Assembly (NCBI GenBank): GCA_005788205.1
Contig: SXYT01000020.1
Location: 1-33,868, forward strand
DNA: 33,868 nucleotides
Source: Actinomycetota bacterium
GTDB lineage: Bacteria; Actinomycetota; Acidimicrobiia; Acidimicrobiales; Ilumatobacteraceae
Direction: 5' to 3'
The position numbers were made by a program, and so were the translations under genes. Positions 1-8,122 of the stretch are shown piece after piece. The notes under the pieces were generated by a model. It ran no database searches. It saw nothing but the letters and a program-made list of their open reading frames with translations, and was not told the origin of the DNA. Numbering within the stretch: the first letter of the stretch is position 1; each line of letters opens with the position of its first letter.

Positions 1-645
1 CCCGGATGCCGCGAGCTCCTCGGTCGTGGAGTCCACGAGTTTCGCCGCAACGTCGTCGTCCGCGCGGGGGACCGGGCTCCCGGGGATCGGCGCCGTGACA
101 CCCCGGGCCACCGCCGGCGCGTCGTCGCTGTGGGATGACGCGCGCCGCACGAGGACGGAGAGGTCTCCCACCACGTCGGGCACAGTGCACCCGGCACCCG
201 ACAGGACGACATGACCGACGAGGACCGTGCCGACCAGCCAGTCGAGCCCGCTGCCCCGCGGGCCGTCGGTGCCGCCCATCGTCCCGGTCGTGACAATCGA
301 ACGAAGCGCACCGCCCGCGGCCGCGAGGTCGGGCTCGAACCGGGAACAGAGCGCGATCTCCACGAGAGCACGGATGTGGCGCATGACTTGGGGGTCGGTG
401 GCCGCCCATCCGTAGACATCGGCGCCCGGGCCGGGCGCGCGGTCCCCGAGGACCGGCAGCACGCAGGCGTGGAGAGCGTCCCTCATCGCCGCAACCCGGT
501 TGGGATAGCGCGAGTACACGCTCCCGATCGAGGAGTAGGAACGCCGTGCGATCGATTCCATCGTGAGGGCGGAGTGCCCAGCCTGGACGAGTTCGTCCAC
601 CACGGCCTCGCGGATGAAACGGGTGGTGTGGTCCTGCCTCGACAT
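1..645 (-). CDS. TetR/AcrR family transcriptional regulator (C-terminus truncated by window edge)
   Basis: Own translation on the minus strand from ATG at 645: MSRQDHTTRFIREAVVDELVQAGHSALTMESIARRSYSSIGSVYSRYPNRVAAMRDAL..., a TetR-type HTH. It is open to the window edge and so absent from the ORF track. Confidence 0.8.
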   Translation of the reverse strand, partial: MSRQDHTTRFIREAVVDELVQAGHSALTMESIARRSYSSIGSVYSRYPNRVAAMRDALHACVLPVLGDRAPGPGADVYGWAATDPQVMRHIRALVEIALCSRFEPDLAAAGGALRSIVTTGTMGGTDGPRGSGLDWLVGTVLVGHVVLSGAGCTVPDVVGDLSVLVRRASSHSDDAPAVARGVTAPIPGSPVPRADDDVAAKLVDSTTEELAASG

Positions 646-800
646 GTTCCCTCCGGCTCATCATTGCCCAGGCCGTCCTCCCGGGTCGATAACCGAGCCT
701 CAGTATCGGTACACGCTGCGGCCACGGGCCATCGCTGATTCCTATGGTCGGGCAACGGTGGCGGAAACACCGTCCAGCCGTGCCCCGAGGAGGCTTCACC

Positions 801-2699
801 ATGTCCGTGCGCACCCGTCGAATCGCCGTGTTCTGCGCGGCCCTGCTCGCCGTGGGCGCCGGCTCCTCCGGGTGCTCCGGAGGGGGCGACTCCTCCGGAT
901 CGGGCTCGCTGACGTTCCCCGTCCTCTACGTCAAAGGGGAGTCCGGGGGATTCTCCGAGGACACAGTCGAGGTTGCCGAGTCCCCGGACGGCGAGATGCG
1001 GATCGAGTTCAGCGAGGACGAGGTGACCGGGTTCGGGCCGATGCTTCGTGCCGCCATGTGGAACTCGGCCGCGCTCGCGATCCTGCTGACAGGCGAGAGC
1101 CCCGGGAAGGAGTTCAGGTTCCAGGTGTCCGGTCTGGCCGACGGTCCGAGCTCGGGTGCGGTGTCCACCGTGGCTGCCCTTGCCGCGATGAGGGGCGACA
1201 AGTTGCTCGAGAAGACCGCCATGACAGGCACGATCCAGCCGGACGGCTCCGTCGGGCCGGTCGGCGGAATCCCGGAGAAGGTGAAGGGTGCCTCAGAGGG
1301 CAAATACGAACGTGTCGGCATACCCATCGGGATGCGCAACTCGAAATCATCCGCGTCGGGGGAGCAGGTCGACGTGGTCTCGCTCGGCAAGGAACTGGGC
1401 GTGGAGGTGACCGAGCTTGCGAACGTCTACGAGGCCTACGAATTCATGACCGGCAAGACGCTGCCTGCCCTTGCCTCCGGCGGGACTGCGAAACTCGGCG
1501 ACGTGTCGTACGAGCGCCTCAGCGCGAAGACCTCGCTGATGCTCGCGAACTACGAGGAGGCCCGCAGCGAGGCGGCAAGATTGAGCGACTTCACGAAGTC
1601 GCTGCTCGAGAGCCTCGGCACGGAGGCCGTGACCGCGGCCGAGAGGGCCGCAGAACTGAAGGGCCAGGGACAGGTCGCAGGTGCGTTCAACTCCGCCGTC
1701 CTCGCCTGGGGCTACGCACGGGCTATCGGTGCGGCGGGCGAGGTCCTCGACGCGTTCCTCTTCGAGTCGACCGATTCCGCGATCCAATTGATCGAGGACT
1801 CGCGCGTGGTCAACGGCAAGGTCATGGCGCTCCTCGACGTGCTGAAGACTTTTGCCCCGAAGTCCCCGAGCGATGCCTCTGCACTGATGACCGCATTTGC
1901 GAACGCCATCGACGGGCTCAGCCTGGTGAGCTTCGCCGAGGACGAGATCGACGGTGTGATCGCGGACCTGACCGCAGGGAAGATGACCAGGGATGAAGCT
2001 GTCTCGGAGCTCATCCTGCCGCTCGTCTACAACGAGTTCGCCGCCGTGCAGGTGGAGTCCACGAAGGAGCTCTTCGATGCGGGCAGGGACCTCGGCACGA
2101 CCGAGATGCCGGGCCGTGGCGGCATCAAGGCGCTTGCTGCCCTCCTGCGCAAGGGTTCCGACGCGAACCTGGAGGCGTTCAAGACGCAGGTTGTGGACGA
2201 ATTCGCGGCGTCCCTGGACAGGTCGAACGAGACCGTGCTGGCCGCTCTTTCGGACAAGGATCTGGATGTTGCCCTCGCGACGTTCCAGCAGCAGGCCCTT
2301 CTCAGCGTGACGGACTTCCTGGGCAAGAGCCCCGCCGCTGATTACGCAGTGCTCGGGTACGGCATCAACAACTACTCCCGCACCGCGCAGATCCTGCTGA
2401 AGTACGGACCGAACGGTGTGACCGACAACGACTTCAACCTCACCGGGGTCAGGTCAGAGGCGGCACTGACTGCTGCGCTCGACCTGGGCAAGAGCCATCT
2501 CGCCTCGAACATCGGGATGTTGCGGGACAACTCGATCGAACCATCGAACGAGGTCGGGCTCTATGAGTCTGCCTCAATCGACCGCGAAGGTGATGTGCAG
2601 GAGAAGTTCAGTGCCCTCGGCAAGTATTGGTCGGGGTACGTGGGGACCCGAGTGCTCGCGTACCTGGGTGGTCTCGAGAAAGAGGGCCTGGGGGGCTGA
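801..2699 (+). CDS. Secreted lipoprotein with Lon-type (S16) serine protease domain, no ATPase domain
   Basis: Signal peptide plus lipobox-like ...AVGAGSSGCSGGG. DGPSSGAVSTVAALAAMRGD (Ser motif) and TGTIQPDGSVGPVGGIPEKVKGA (Lys motif) match the Lon proteolytic domain. Long helical C-terminal region. ATG at 801 is preceded by an AGGAGG-like RBS. Confidence 0.8.
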   Translation: MSVRTRRIAVFCAALLAVGAGSSGCSGGGDSSGSGSLTFPVLYVKGESGGFSEDTVEVAESPDGEMRIEFSEDEVTGFGPMLRAAMWNSAALAILLTGESPGKEFRFQVSGLADGPSSGAVSTVAALAAMRGDKLLEKTAMTGTIQPDGSVGPVGGIPEKVKGASEGKYERVGIPIGMRNSKSSASGEQVDVVSLGKELGVEVTELANVYEAYEFMTGKTLPALASGGTAKLGDVSYERLSAKTSLMLANYEEARSEAARLSDFTKSLLESLGTEAVTAAERAAELKGQGQVAGAFNSAVLAWGYARAIGAAGEVLDAFLFESTDSAIQLIEDSRVVNGKVMALLDVLKTFAPKSPSDASALMTAFANAIDGLSLVSFAEDEIDGVIADLTAGKMTRDEAVSELILPLVYNEFAAVQVESTKELFDAGRDLGTTEMPGRGGIKALAALLRKGSDANLEAFKTQVVDEFAASLDRSNETVLAALSDKDLDVALATFQQQALLSVTDFLGKSPAADYAVLGYGINNYSRTAQILLKYGPNGVTDNDFNLTGVRSEAALTAALDLGKSHLASNIGMLRDNSIEPSNEVGLYESASIDREGDVQEKFSALGKYWSGYVGTRVLAYLGGLEKEGLGG

Positions 2700-2740
2700 G
2701 CTCCCGTCACCGCAGAAGCGGCGAGCAGACCGGTAGCCCG

Positions 2741-3718
2741 TCAGCCGGCGACGGGCGGGCCGTACGGCGGGAGCGTGGTCCGCGGCACGGTGCTGACGGT
2801 CGTCGCGGGCGCCGGCGGTGCGGTCGTCGCCGGTGCCGGTGCGGTGGTCGTCGTGGCCGCACCGGTCTCCGGCACGCCGTAGCCCTCTGTCACCACCGAG
2901 TAGCAGGACATCTTCTTTGACGTCATTCCGTACGAGCACAGTTCGTGGGTCCCGTCGTACGTGGTGTCAGCGCTCCAGCCCGCAGTGAGGGTCACCGACC
3001 CGTTCGCCGCCGCCTTCCCCGTGTCGAGCGTGACGCGGGAGCCGTTGACGAAGTCGTAGAACACGATCTTCTCGCCGGGTGCGAACCCCTTCTTGCCGGG
3101 CATCGGCCCGAACGTGATCTTGGTGGTCTGGCCGGGCGTCACCTTCGGCCTGCTGCCACTTGCCTTCATGCCGGATGTGGTCTTGGCCGACTTCGGGCCC
3201 GAGGTCGGGGCTGCTGGCTGAGTGGTGGCAGTGGAGCCCGTGCCGACCGTGATACCCGTGCATGCCATCCGAAGGCTCCTCTCACCGCGGGCGCACAGCG
3301 TGCGCGGTCCCTCCGTGTCGACCCCGACGAGGGACAGGTACTCGCGCTTGAACGTGATCTGGCCCTTGCCGTCGGCGAATTTCGTGCCGGTGAGCTCCGT
3401 GGCCTTGCCCTTCCAGAACTCGAACAGCCGCACCACTTCACCACTCGCGAATCCGCGCCCGCCCGGGCGTCCTCCGGCCGTCACTGTGACGGTGCCGTCC
3501 ACGCGCACCGTCCGCGGCGTGGCCACGGCCTGCATGCCGGGTGTCGTCGAGGGCGACTTCGGCGGGGGCTCCGTGACCACGACGCACCGCGTGACACCGA
3601 GGAAGTCGGCACAGATCGTCTTGGTCGGGGCCGCCGCGGCACCTGCCGACGACGTCTGGAGCGGGAGTGCCGGAGCAGATGCAAGAACGAACAGGACACA
3701 GATGCGGCGGATACCCAT
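2741..3718 (-). CDS. Secreted protein with two tandem Ig-like (neocarzinostatin-like) repeats and a Thr/Ala/Pro-rich C-terminal tail
   Basis: Starts MGIRRICVLFVLASAPALPLQTSSAGAA (signal peptide). Two related modules: GGRGFASGEVVRLFEF...LCARGERSLRMACTGITVG and KKGFAPGEKIVFYDF...LCSYGMTSKKMSCYSVVTEG. Tail is TTTTAPAPATTAPPAPATT. Confidence 0.7.
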   Translation of the reverse strand: MGIRRICVLFVLASAPALPLQTSSAGAAAAPTKTICADFLGVTRCVVVTEPPPKSPSTTPGMQAVATPRTVRVDGTVTVTAGGRPGGRGFASGEVVRLFEFWKGKATELTGTKFADGKGQITFKREYLSLVGVDTEGPRTLCARGERSLRMACTGITVGTGSTATTQPAAPTSGPKSAKTTSGMKASGSRPKVTPGQTTKITFGPMPGKKGFAPGEKIVFYDFVNGSRVTLDTGKAAANGSVTLTAGWSADTTYDGTHELCSYGMTSKKMSCYSVVTEGYGVPETGAATTTTAPAPATTAPPAPATTVSTVPRTTLPPYGPPVAG

Positions 3719-3826
3719 GGCGGGAAGGTATCCCTGCATGCGTGCGTCGTGCCTCCCGCCGCGGATGATGTGAGGCTCCGTTACCGAACCGGCGGCCACG
3801 GCCGGACCGCGAGGTACGCTCGGGAC

Positions 3827-4333
3827 GTGCGCAGGATTCTGGCGATGTTCGCGATGGCCGCCGCTCTCGCGGCGTGTGCTGCTGACGGTGCCACGGCTCC
3901 GGCCGGAACCGCGGGAGCGGACACGGTCCCGGCAGGCAGTGCCACGTACGGCCTTGTCGGGGGGTCAACTGTGGACCTGTCGGCACTCCAGGCGGAGCGG
4001 CCGGTGGCGCTCTGGTTCTGGGCGCCCGGTTGAACGACATGCAATCTCGAAGCCCCCTCGGTCGAGGCGGTGCACCGCAAGATGAAGGACAGGGTGGAGG
4101 TCATCGGTGTCGCATGGGCGGGCACCGAGTCCGACTACGCCGGCTTCATCGAGCGGCACGGAATCACGTTCCCGACCATCTCGGACACCGACGGCGAGGT
4201 GTACGCCCAATTCGGGGTGCCGTACCAACCGGCCTGGGTGTACCTGGACACTGACGGCACCTCCCGGGTCCGGCGCGGATCCCTGAACGAGGAGACCGCA
4301 TTGGCCGAGCTCGAGGCTCTCGCCGCGGGCTGA
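3827..4333 (+). CDS. Probable selenocysteine-containing thioredoxin-like lipoprotein (MPT53/DsbF-like, redox motif UxxC); TGA at 4031-4033 read as Sec
   Basis: Same frame on both sides of TGA 4031-4033: MRRILAMFAMAAALAACAADG...LQAERPVALWFWAPG-U-TTCNLEAPSVEAVHRKMKDRVEVIGVAWAGTESDYAGFIERHGITFPTISDTDGEVYAQFGVPYQPAWVYLDTDGTSRVRRGSLNEETALAELEALAAG. The TGA sits at the first Cys of the WxPxCxxC motif. Lipobox LAAC. The ORF track shows it as two separate ORFs (2945..4033 tail and 4070..4333). Confidence 0.85.
4052..4071 (+). promoter_or_regulatory. Putative bacterial SECIS element
   Basis: GCCCCCUCGGUCGAGGCGGU folds as CCUC[GGUC]GAGG, then a C-C mismatch, then a 3-bp lower stem including one G-U. 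The apical GGUC loop starts 26 nt after the UGA. It resembles the GGUC-containing loop of E. coli fdhF SECIS. Confidence 0.6.
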
Positions 4334-4502
4334 CTTTTGGGGTCATCCTCAAACCCCGCGCAGGCTGTCCACAACCGTGATGCACTGGAAACCCCTGTGC
4401 CGCATGGGAAAGAGATAATCCTGTGGATATCCACCACCTCCAGTGTGACCGTCGTTACATTCCCAATTGGGCGGGGTACCTAACTCGAAAGAGGTAAGTC
4501 CC

Positions 4503-4823
4503 ATGTACACACTCGGATCACTCATCCTGATGGCAATCCTGCTCGGCGCGGTCATGCCGGTCTTCAACTCGTTGACCCACACGCTCAAGCTGGACACAGT
4601 CATCAGGCGCATCCCGATCATCGGAGCCCACACCGCCCTCGCCATCAGCATCCTGCTGGTCTGGGCCCTGGACGTCACTTTCGTCAGTGCCTGGACGGGC
4701 GACATGCGCAGCAGCTGGATGACCATCTGTGTTGACGGATGCATCGTCTACGGCATGGTGCCGGTCAAGGACGCGATCGTGTCCTTCATCAGCCGCGGCC
4801 TCTCTGGCCTCCGCGCCGCCTGA
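4503..4823 (+). CDS. Small hydrophobic membrane protein of unknown function
   Basis: 106 aa, MYTLGSLILMAILLGAVMPVFNSLTH..., with an upstream AGAGGT RBS. Several hydrophobic stretches (LGSLILMAILLGAVM, HTALAISILLVWAL, GCIVYGMVPV). Confidence 0.65.
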   Translation: MYTLGSLILMAILLGAVMPVFNSLTHTLKLDTVIRRIPIIGAHTALAISILLVWALDVTFVSAWTGDMRSSWMTICVDGCIVYGMVPVKDAIVSFISRGLSGLRAA

Positions 4824-4850
4824 CGCACAACCACAACTGAACCCCCAACG

Positions 4851-4881
4851 AAGGGGTCACCGCTCCGGCGGTGGCCCCTTT
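4851..4881 (+). terminator. Rho-independent-like terminator hairpin
   Basis: AAGGGGtCACCGC-tccg-GCGGTGgCCCCTTT, immediately after the small membrane protein gene. Confidence 0.75.
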
Positions 4882-4887
4882 GTCGTT

Positions 4888-4970
4888 CCCGCGCTGGGTG
4901 CGCGGTGCTGTGTTCCGGTCCCGCGCTGGGTGCGCGGTGCTGTGTTCCGGTCCCGCGCTAGCTGCGCGGG
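4888..4970. repeat. 32-bp tandem repeat, two exact copies plus a degenerate partial third copy
   Basis: cccgcgctgggtgcgcggtgctgtgttccggt at 4888-4919 and 4920-4951. Then cccgcgctagctgcgcggg at 4952-4970, which includes the stop of the acyl-CoA dehydrogenase gene. Each copy contains a CCCGCGC/GCGCGG hairpin. Confidence 0.85.
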
Positions 4971-6169
4971 ACCTTGCTCCAGGGGAGGTCCTTGTCGAGG
5001 CGCGGCTCGCCCGGCAAGCCGAGGACCTGCTCTCCGAGGATGTTGCGCATGATCTCGCTCGTGCCGCCCTCGATTGAGTTGGCGCGCACGCGCAGGAACG
5101 AATGGCGCACCCCGCCATCCCCGCCGTCGACCGAGAGGGTGTCGGGCCGGCGGAAGGTGAAGTCGTAGCCGACCATCCCCTCGGCGCCCATTAGCTCGAC
5201 CGAGAACTCGGTGACGCGCTTGTTGAACTCGGCGAGCATCAGCTTGGCGATCGAGCCCTCCGGGCCGGGGTTGCCTGCCTTCGCCGCCTGGGCCCCGCGC
5301 ATGTTGGTGAGCCGCAGCGCCTCGCTCTTGCAGAACAGCTGCATGAGGACGTCCTTGTGGGCGGTGTTGCGCTGCCCGGCGGGGATCTCGTTCCAGATCC
5401 GGATCGCCTCGTCGATCGGGCCGCGGCGCCTGGCGTTGCCCCCGCCGCCGCCGCCGATGGCGGAGCGCTCGTTCATCAGCGTGGTGAGCGCCACGCGCCA
5501 TCCCTCGCCGACCTCGCCGATACGGTGGGCGTCCGGCACACGGGCATCCGTCATGTAGACCTCGTTGAACTCGGCCTCGCCGGTGATCTGGCGCAGCGGA
5601 CGCACCTCCACGCCTGCGGATTTCATGTCGAGCGCGAAGTAGGTCATTCCCTTGTGCTTCGGTGCATCCGGGTCGGTGCGCGTCACGAGCATGCCCCAGT
5701 CGGCGAGGTGGGCGAGCGTGTTCCACACCTTCTGGCCGTTCACGACCCATTCGTCACCGTCGCGCACGGCCTTCGTGCCGAGGCCGGCGAAGTCAGAGCC
5801 TGCGCCAGGTTCGCTGAAGAGCTGGCACCACTTGTCCTCGCCGGTGAACATTGGGCGCAGGAAACGCTTCTTCACTTCCTCGCTGCCGTGGGTGACGATC
5901 GTGGGGCCGGCGAGGGCGATGAAGAACGTTGCGGGGTCCTGCGCGGCAGCACCGGCCTTGCGGAGGCGCTCCTCCACGAGACGGTTCAGGTCGGGACGCA
6001 CGCCGAGACCGCCGTGGCCTTCGGGGAAGTGCACCCATGCGAGGCCATGGTCAAAACGTGCGCCACGGAAGGTGATGTTGTCGACCTTCTTCGGGTCGAA
6101 GGCGGCGAGCAGTGCGTCGACAGCCTCCTCCACGCGGGCTGTCGCGGAGTCGAGTGTCGCGGTGCTCAT
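4958..6169 (-). CDS. Acyl-CoA dehydrogenase family protein
   Basis: GHGGLGVRPDLNRLVEE, LFSEPGAGSDFAGLGTKAVRDGDEWVVNGQKVWNTLAHLADWGMLVTRTDPDAPKHKGMTYF and SIEGGTSEIMRNILGEQVLGLPGEPR are classic ACAD motifs. Confidence 0.95.
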   Translation of the reverse strand: MSTATLDSATARVEEAVDALLAAFDPKKVDNITFRGARFDHGLAWVHFPEGHGGLGVRPDLNRLVEERLRKAGAAAQDPATFFIALAGPTIVTHGSEEVKKRFLRPMFTGEDKWCQLFSEPGAGSDFAGLGTKAVRDGDEWVVNGQKVWNTLAHLADWGMLVTRTDPDAPKHKGMTYFALDMKSAGVEVRPLRQITGEAEFNEVYMTDARVPDAHRIGEVGEGWRVALTTLMNERSAIGGGGGGNARRRGPIDEAIRIWNEIPAGQRNTAHKDVLMQLFCKSEALRLTNMRGAQAAKAGNPGPEGSIAKLMLAEFNKRVTEFSVELMGAEGMVGYDFTFRRPDTLSVDGGDGGVRHSFLRVRANSIEGGTSEIMRNILGEQVLGLPGEPRLDKDLPWSKVPRS

Positions 6170-6170
6170 G

Positions 6171-6596
6171 TCAGAGGATCCTGTAGATGTCGTAGTCCAC
6201 GCTGCCGGCGCCGGGGGCGCCGACGGCGACTGCCTGCACGGCGTTCAGCCAGGTGTAGCGCTCGTCGCCGGCCTCGAAGAGCGGCGCGGTGATGATGCGC
6301 GGGCCGTTCTCGCCCGGGGCCATGATGCCCGTGTAGTGGACGTGGATTGCCGCACCATCGTCGGTGTTGATGAGGGCGCGCACATCGAGTTGTGCGGTCC
6401 CGTCGGCGCGCATCGTCAGCCAGTCGGCACCGAGGTGGGCGACCGTGCCGTTCACCTTCGGGCCCTTCACGGTCCCGCCGTTGACGCCCACGATGACGCG
6501 GGTGCCGTGCGGGCCGTTCGGGACCACGACAGGGGCGTCGAGGGTCGCGTGCATGTGGAACAGGAACTCCACGTTCAGGGATGTGATGTCACTCAT
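6171..6596 (-). CDS. DUF3237 domain-containing protein
   Basis: 141 aa: LDAPVVVPNGPHGTRVIVGVNGGTVKGPKVNGTVAHLGADWLTMRADGTAQLDVRALINTDDGAAIHVHYTGI, typical of DUF3237. Confidence 0.8.
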   Translation of the reverse strand: MSDITSLNVEFLFHMHATLDAPVVVPNGPHGTRVIVGVNGGTVKGPKVNGTVAHLGADWLTMRADGTAQLDVRALINTDDGAAIHVHYTGIMAPGENGPRIITAPLFEAGDERYTWLNAVQAVAVGAPGAGSVDYDIYRIL

Positions 6597-6666
6597 GCCC
6601 GCACACTACGCCCCCGCAGGTGGGCATCCGAAAGCCGAGTGCACATGCCCTGGGCGGCGGCGCCGG

Positions 6667-8067
6667 TCAGGCGTGGGTGCCGTGCAGCAGCATGTCCGCC
6701 CCGACGGCGACGAGCCGGTCGACTTCCCCGGGGGCAATCCCCGCGGTGACGGTCTCGTACCGTCGGTCAGCACCGTCTTCGGCGAAGTGGCTCGCCAGTG
6801 GCAGGTAGCGCAGGTGCGTGTTGGCGAGCCCGACGGTGAACGCATCGGGATGCCCGACGAGTTCTGACCAGAGCCGGCCGACACCGACGAGCACCTCGCC
6901 CGGCAGGAAGAGGAAACGCGCCCGGTCGATGACCATCACCTGCAGAGGTGCGCGCACGGGTGCCGGGCTGGTCCCGCGTGCCACCCGTGCGGTGAGCCCG
7001 AGGTAGTAGCAGCAGGCGATCATCACGTCCCGCATCTCGTCGTCGTCCATGTCGGCATCGATCACCGCAGCGGACGACGCAGCCCACAGACGGGCCATCG
7101 GCACCCTCTCGGCAAAGTCATCGCCGAGATGGGCACGAAGGACCCCGGCGCTCTCCTCGAGTCGCTTCCTGGCGGAGGCGTCATCGAGCCCGGCGTTGTT
7201 CGGCGCGACCTCGGCATCGGCCGAGAGGATCCGGAGAATCCCGGTCTCCTCCGCGGGGGAGTGTGCCGACTCGCGCGCGACACGCACCACTTCATCGGCG
7301 AGCATCCTGCCGATCAGGTCCGCGCGCGAGGGATCGGTCCCGGTGTAGCCGCGGGGGTCCAGTGCGTCACGGCGGGCGGACGTGAGGGGGACCACATCAC
7401 CCTCGGTCGTGTTGACGAACATCGCGACCGCACCGGGAAACGCCTCCTCGACGCACCGCTTCGCAACGCCGGGGTAGTCGGCGGAGACCAGCATGTTGTC
7501 CCAGCCGAAGGTGGTGGGGTGACAGCCCGCACCGAACAGCACGGCAAGGACTTCTCCGTTCGAGCCGTCGACGACGGTGACGACGGGAACACGGGTGTCC
7601 ACCAGTGAGTCCTCCCCCGGACGCCAACGGTTGAAGCCGATACGCACGTCACCCGTGCTGCTCGACAGCACCGAATCCCGTGCTGTCGAGCGCGCGTCCT
7701 CCACTGCCGCGACCACTCCTGCCACGAGGAGCTCGGTGAAGCGCGTCGTGGCCTCGCTGGTCCCCGTCGGATCATGCGGGATCGGTGCCGAGTGGGAGTG
7801 CGTGGCGGTGACCACCAGTCGCTCGGCGTCGAACCATTCGTGGGCGCCCAGCCTGTCGACGACTGCCGACTTCAGCTGGCCGGGAATCGCAATGAGGTCG
7901 CACGTCACGACAACGGCCGGGGAGTCGTCACCAAGACAGAGTGCCGTCACCCGCACTGGGTCATGGACTCCCTCGGAGGCGGTGGTGCGCTGGCCGAATC
8001 CCCCCATGGGAACCGGGAAGTCCGGGGTGACATCCCTGCATGCAGCTCCGGCACGAATGCGGATCAT
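6667..8067 (-). CDS. Neutral/alkaline non-lysosomal ceramidase-like hydrolase
   Basis: MIRIRAGAACRDVTPDFPVPMGGFGQRTT...DLIAIPG...VTATHSHSAP...GAGCHPTTFGWDNMLVSADYPG resembles the ceramidase N-terminal domain family. ATG chosen at 8067; the longer ORF begins at 8118. Confidence 0.75.
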   Translation of the reverse strand: MIRIRAGAACRDVTPDFPVPMGGFGQRTTASEGVHDPVRVTALCLGDDSPAVVVTCDLIAIPGQLKSAVVDRLGAHEWFDAERLVVTATHSHSAPIPHDPTGTSEATTRFTELLVAGVVAAVEDARSTARDSVLSSSTGDVRIGFNRWRPGEDSLVDTRVPVVTVVDGSNGEVLAVLFGAGCHPTTFGWDNMLVSADYPGVAKRCVEEAFPGAVAMFVNTTEGDVVPLTSARRDALDPRGYTGTDPSRADLIGRMLADEVVRVARESAHSPAEETGILRILSADAEVAPNNAGLDDASARKRLEESAGVLRAHLGDDFAERVPMARLWAASSAAVIDADMDDDEMRDVMIACCYYLGLTARVARGTSPAPVRAPLQVMVIDRARFLFLPGEVLVGVGRLWSELVGHPDAFTVGLANTHLRYLPLASHFAEDGADRRYETVTAGIAPGEVDRLVAVGADMLLHGTHA

Positions 8068-8122
8068 TGTGTCCCTCCCGCCACGGTGCCCGATCAGCAG
8101 CCGTTCATCTCGGGTCATGATG

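Noticed and set aside
563-1996. 477-aa plus-strand ORF in the alternative frame
   Set aside because: Out-of-frame shadow of the S16 lipoprotein gene. Arg-rich composition typical of spurious high-GC ORFs.
2945-4033. 362-aa plus-strand ORF
   Set aside because: Most of it is antisense to the Ig-like secreted protein and low-complexity Arg/Gly/Ala-rich. Only its last ~69 codons (from 3827) are genuine, as the N-terminus of the selenoprotein candidate.
3827-4333. Reading the thioredoxin-like locus as a pseudogene with a nonsense mutation, or as two separate genes
   Set aside because: The only interruption is TGA at the exact catalytic Cys codon, the frame is preserved on both sides, and a SECIS-like hairpin follows. 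Neither half would be a functional thioredoxin alone.
4366-4434. DnaA-box-like sequences (TGTCCACA, TGTGGATAT) suggesting a replication origin
   Set aside because: Only two imperfect matches, with no dnaA/dnaN, AT-rich unwinding element or box cluster nearby.
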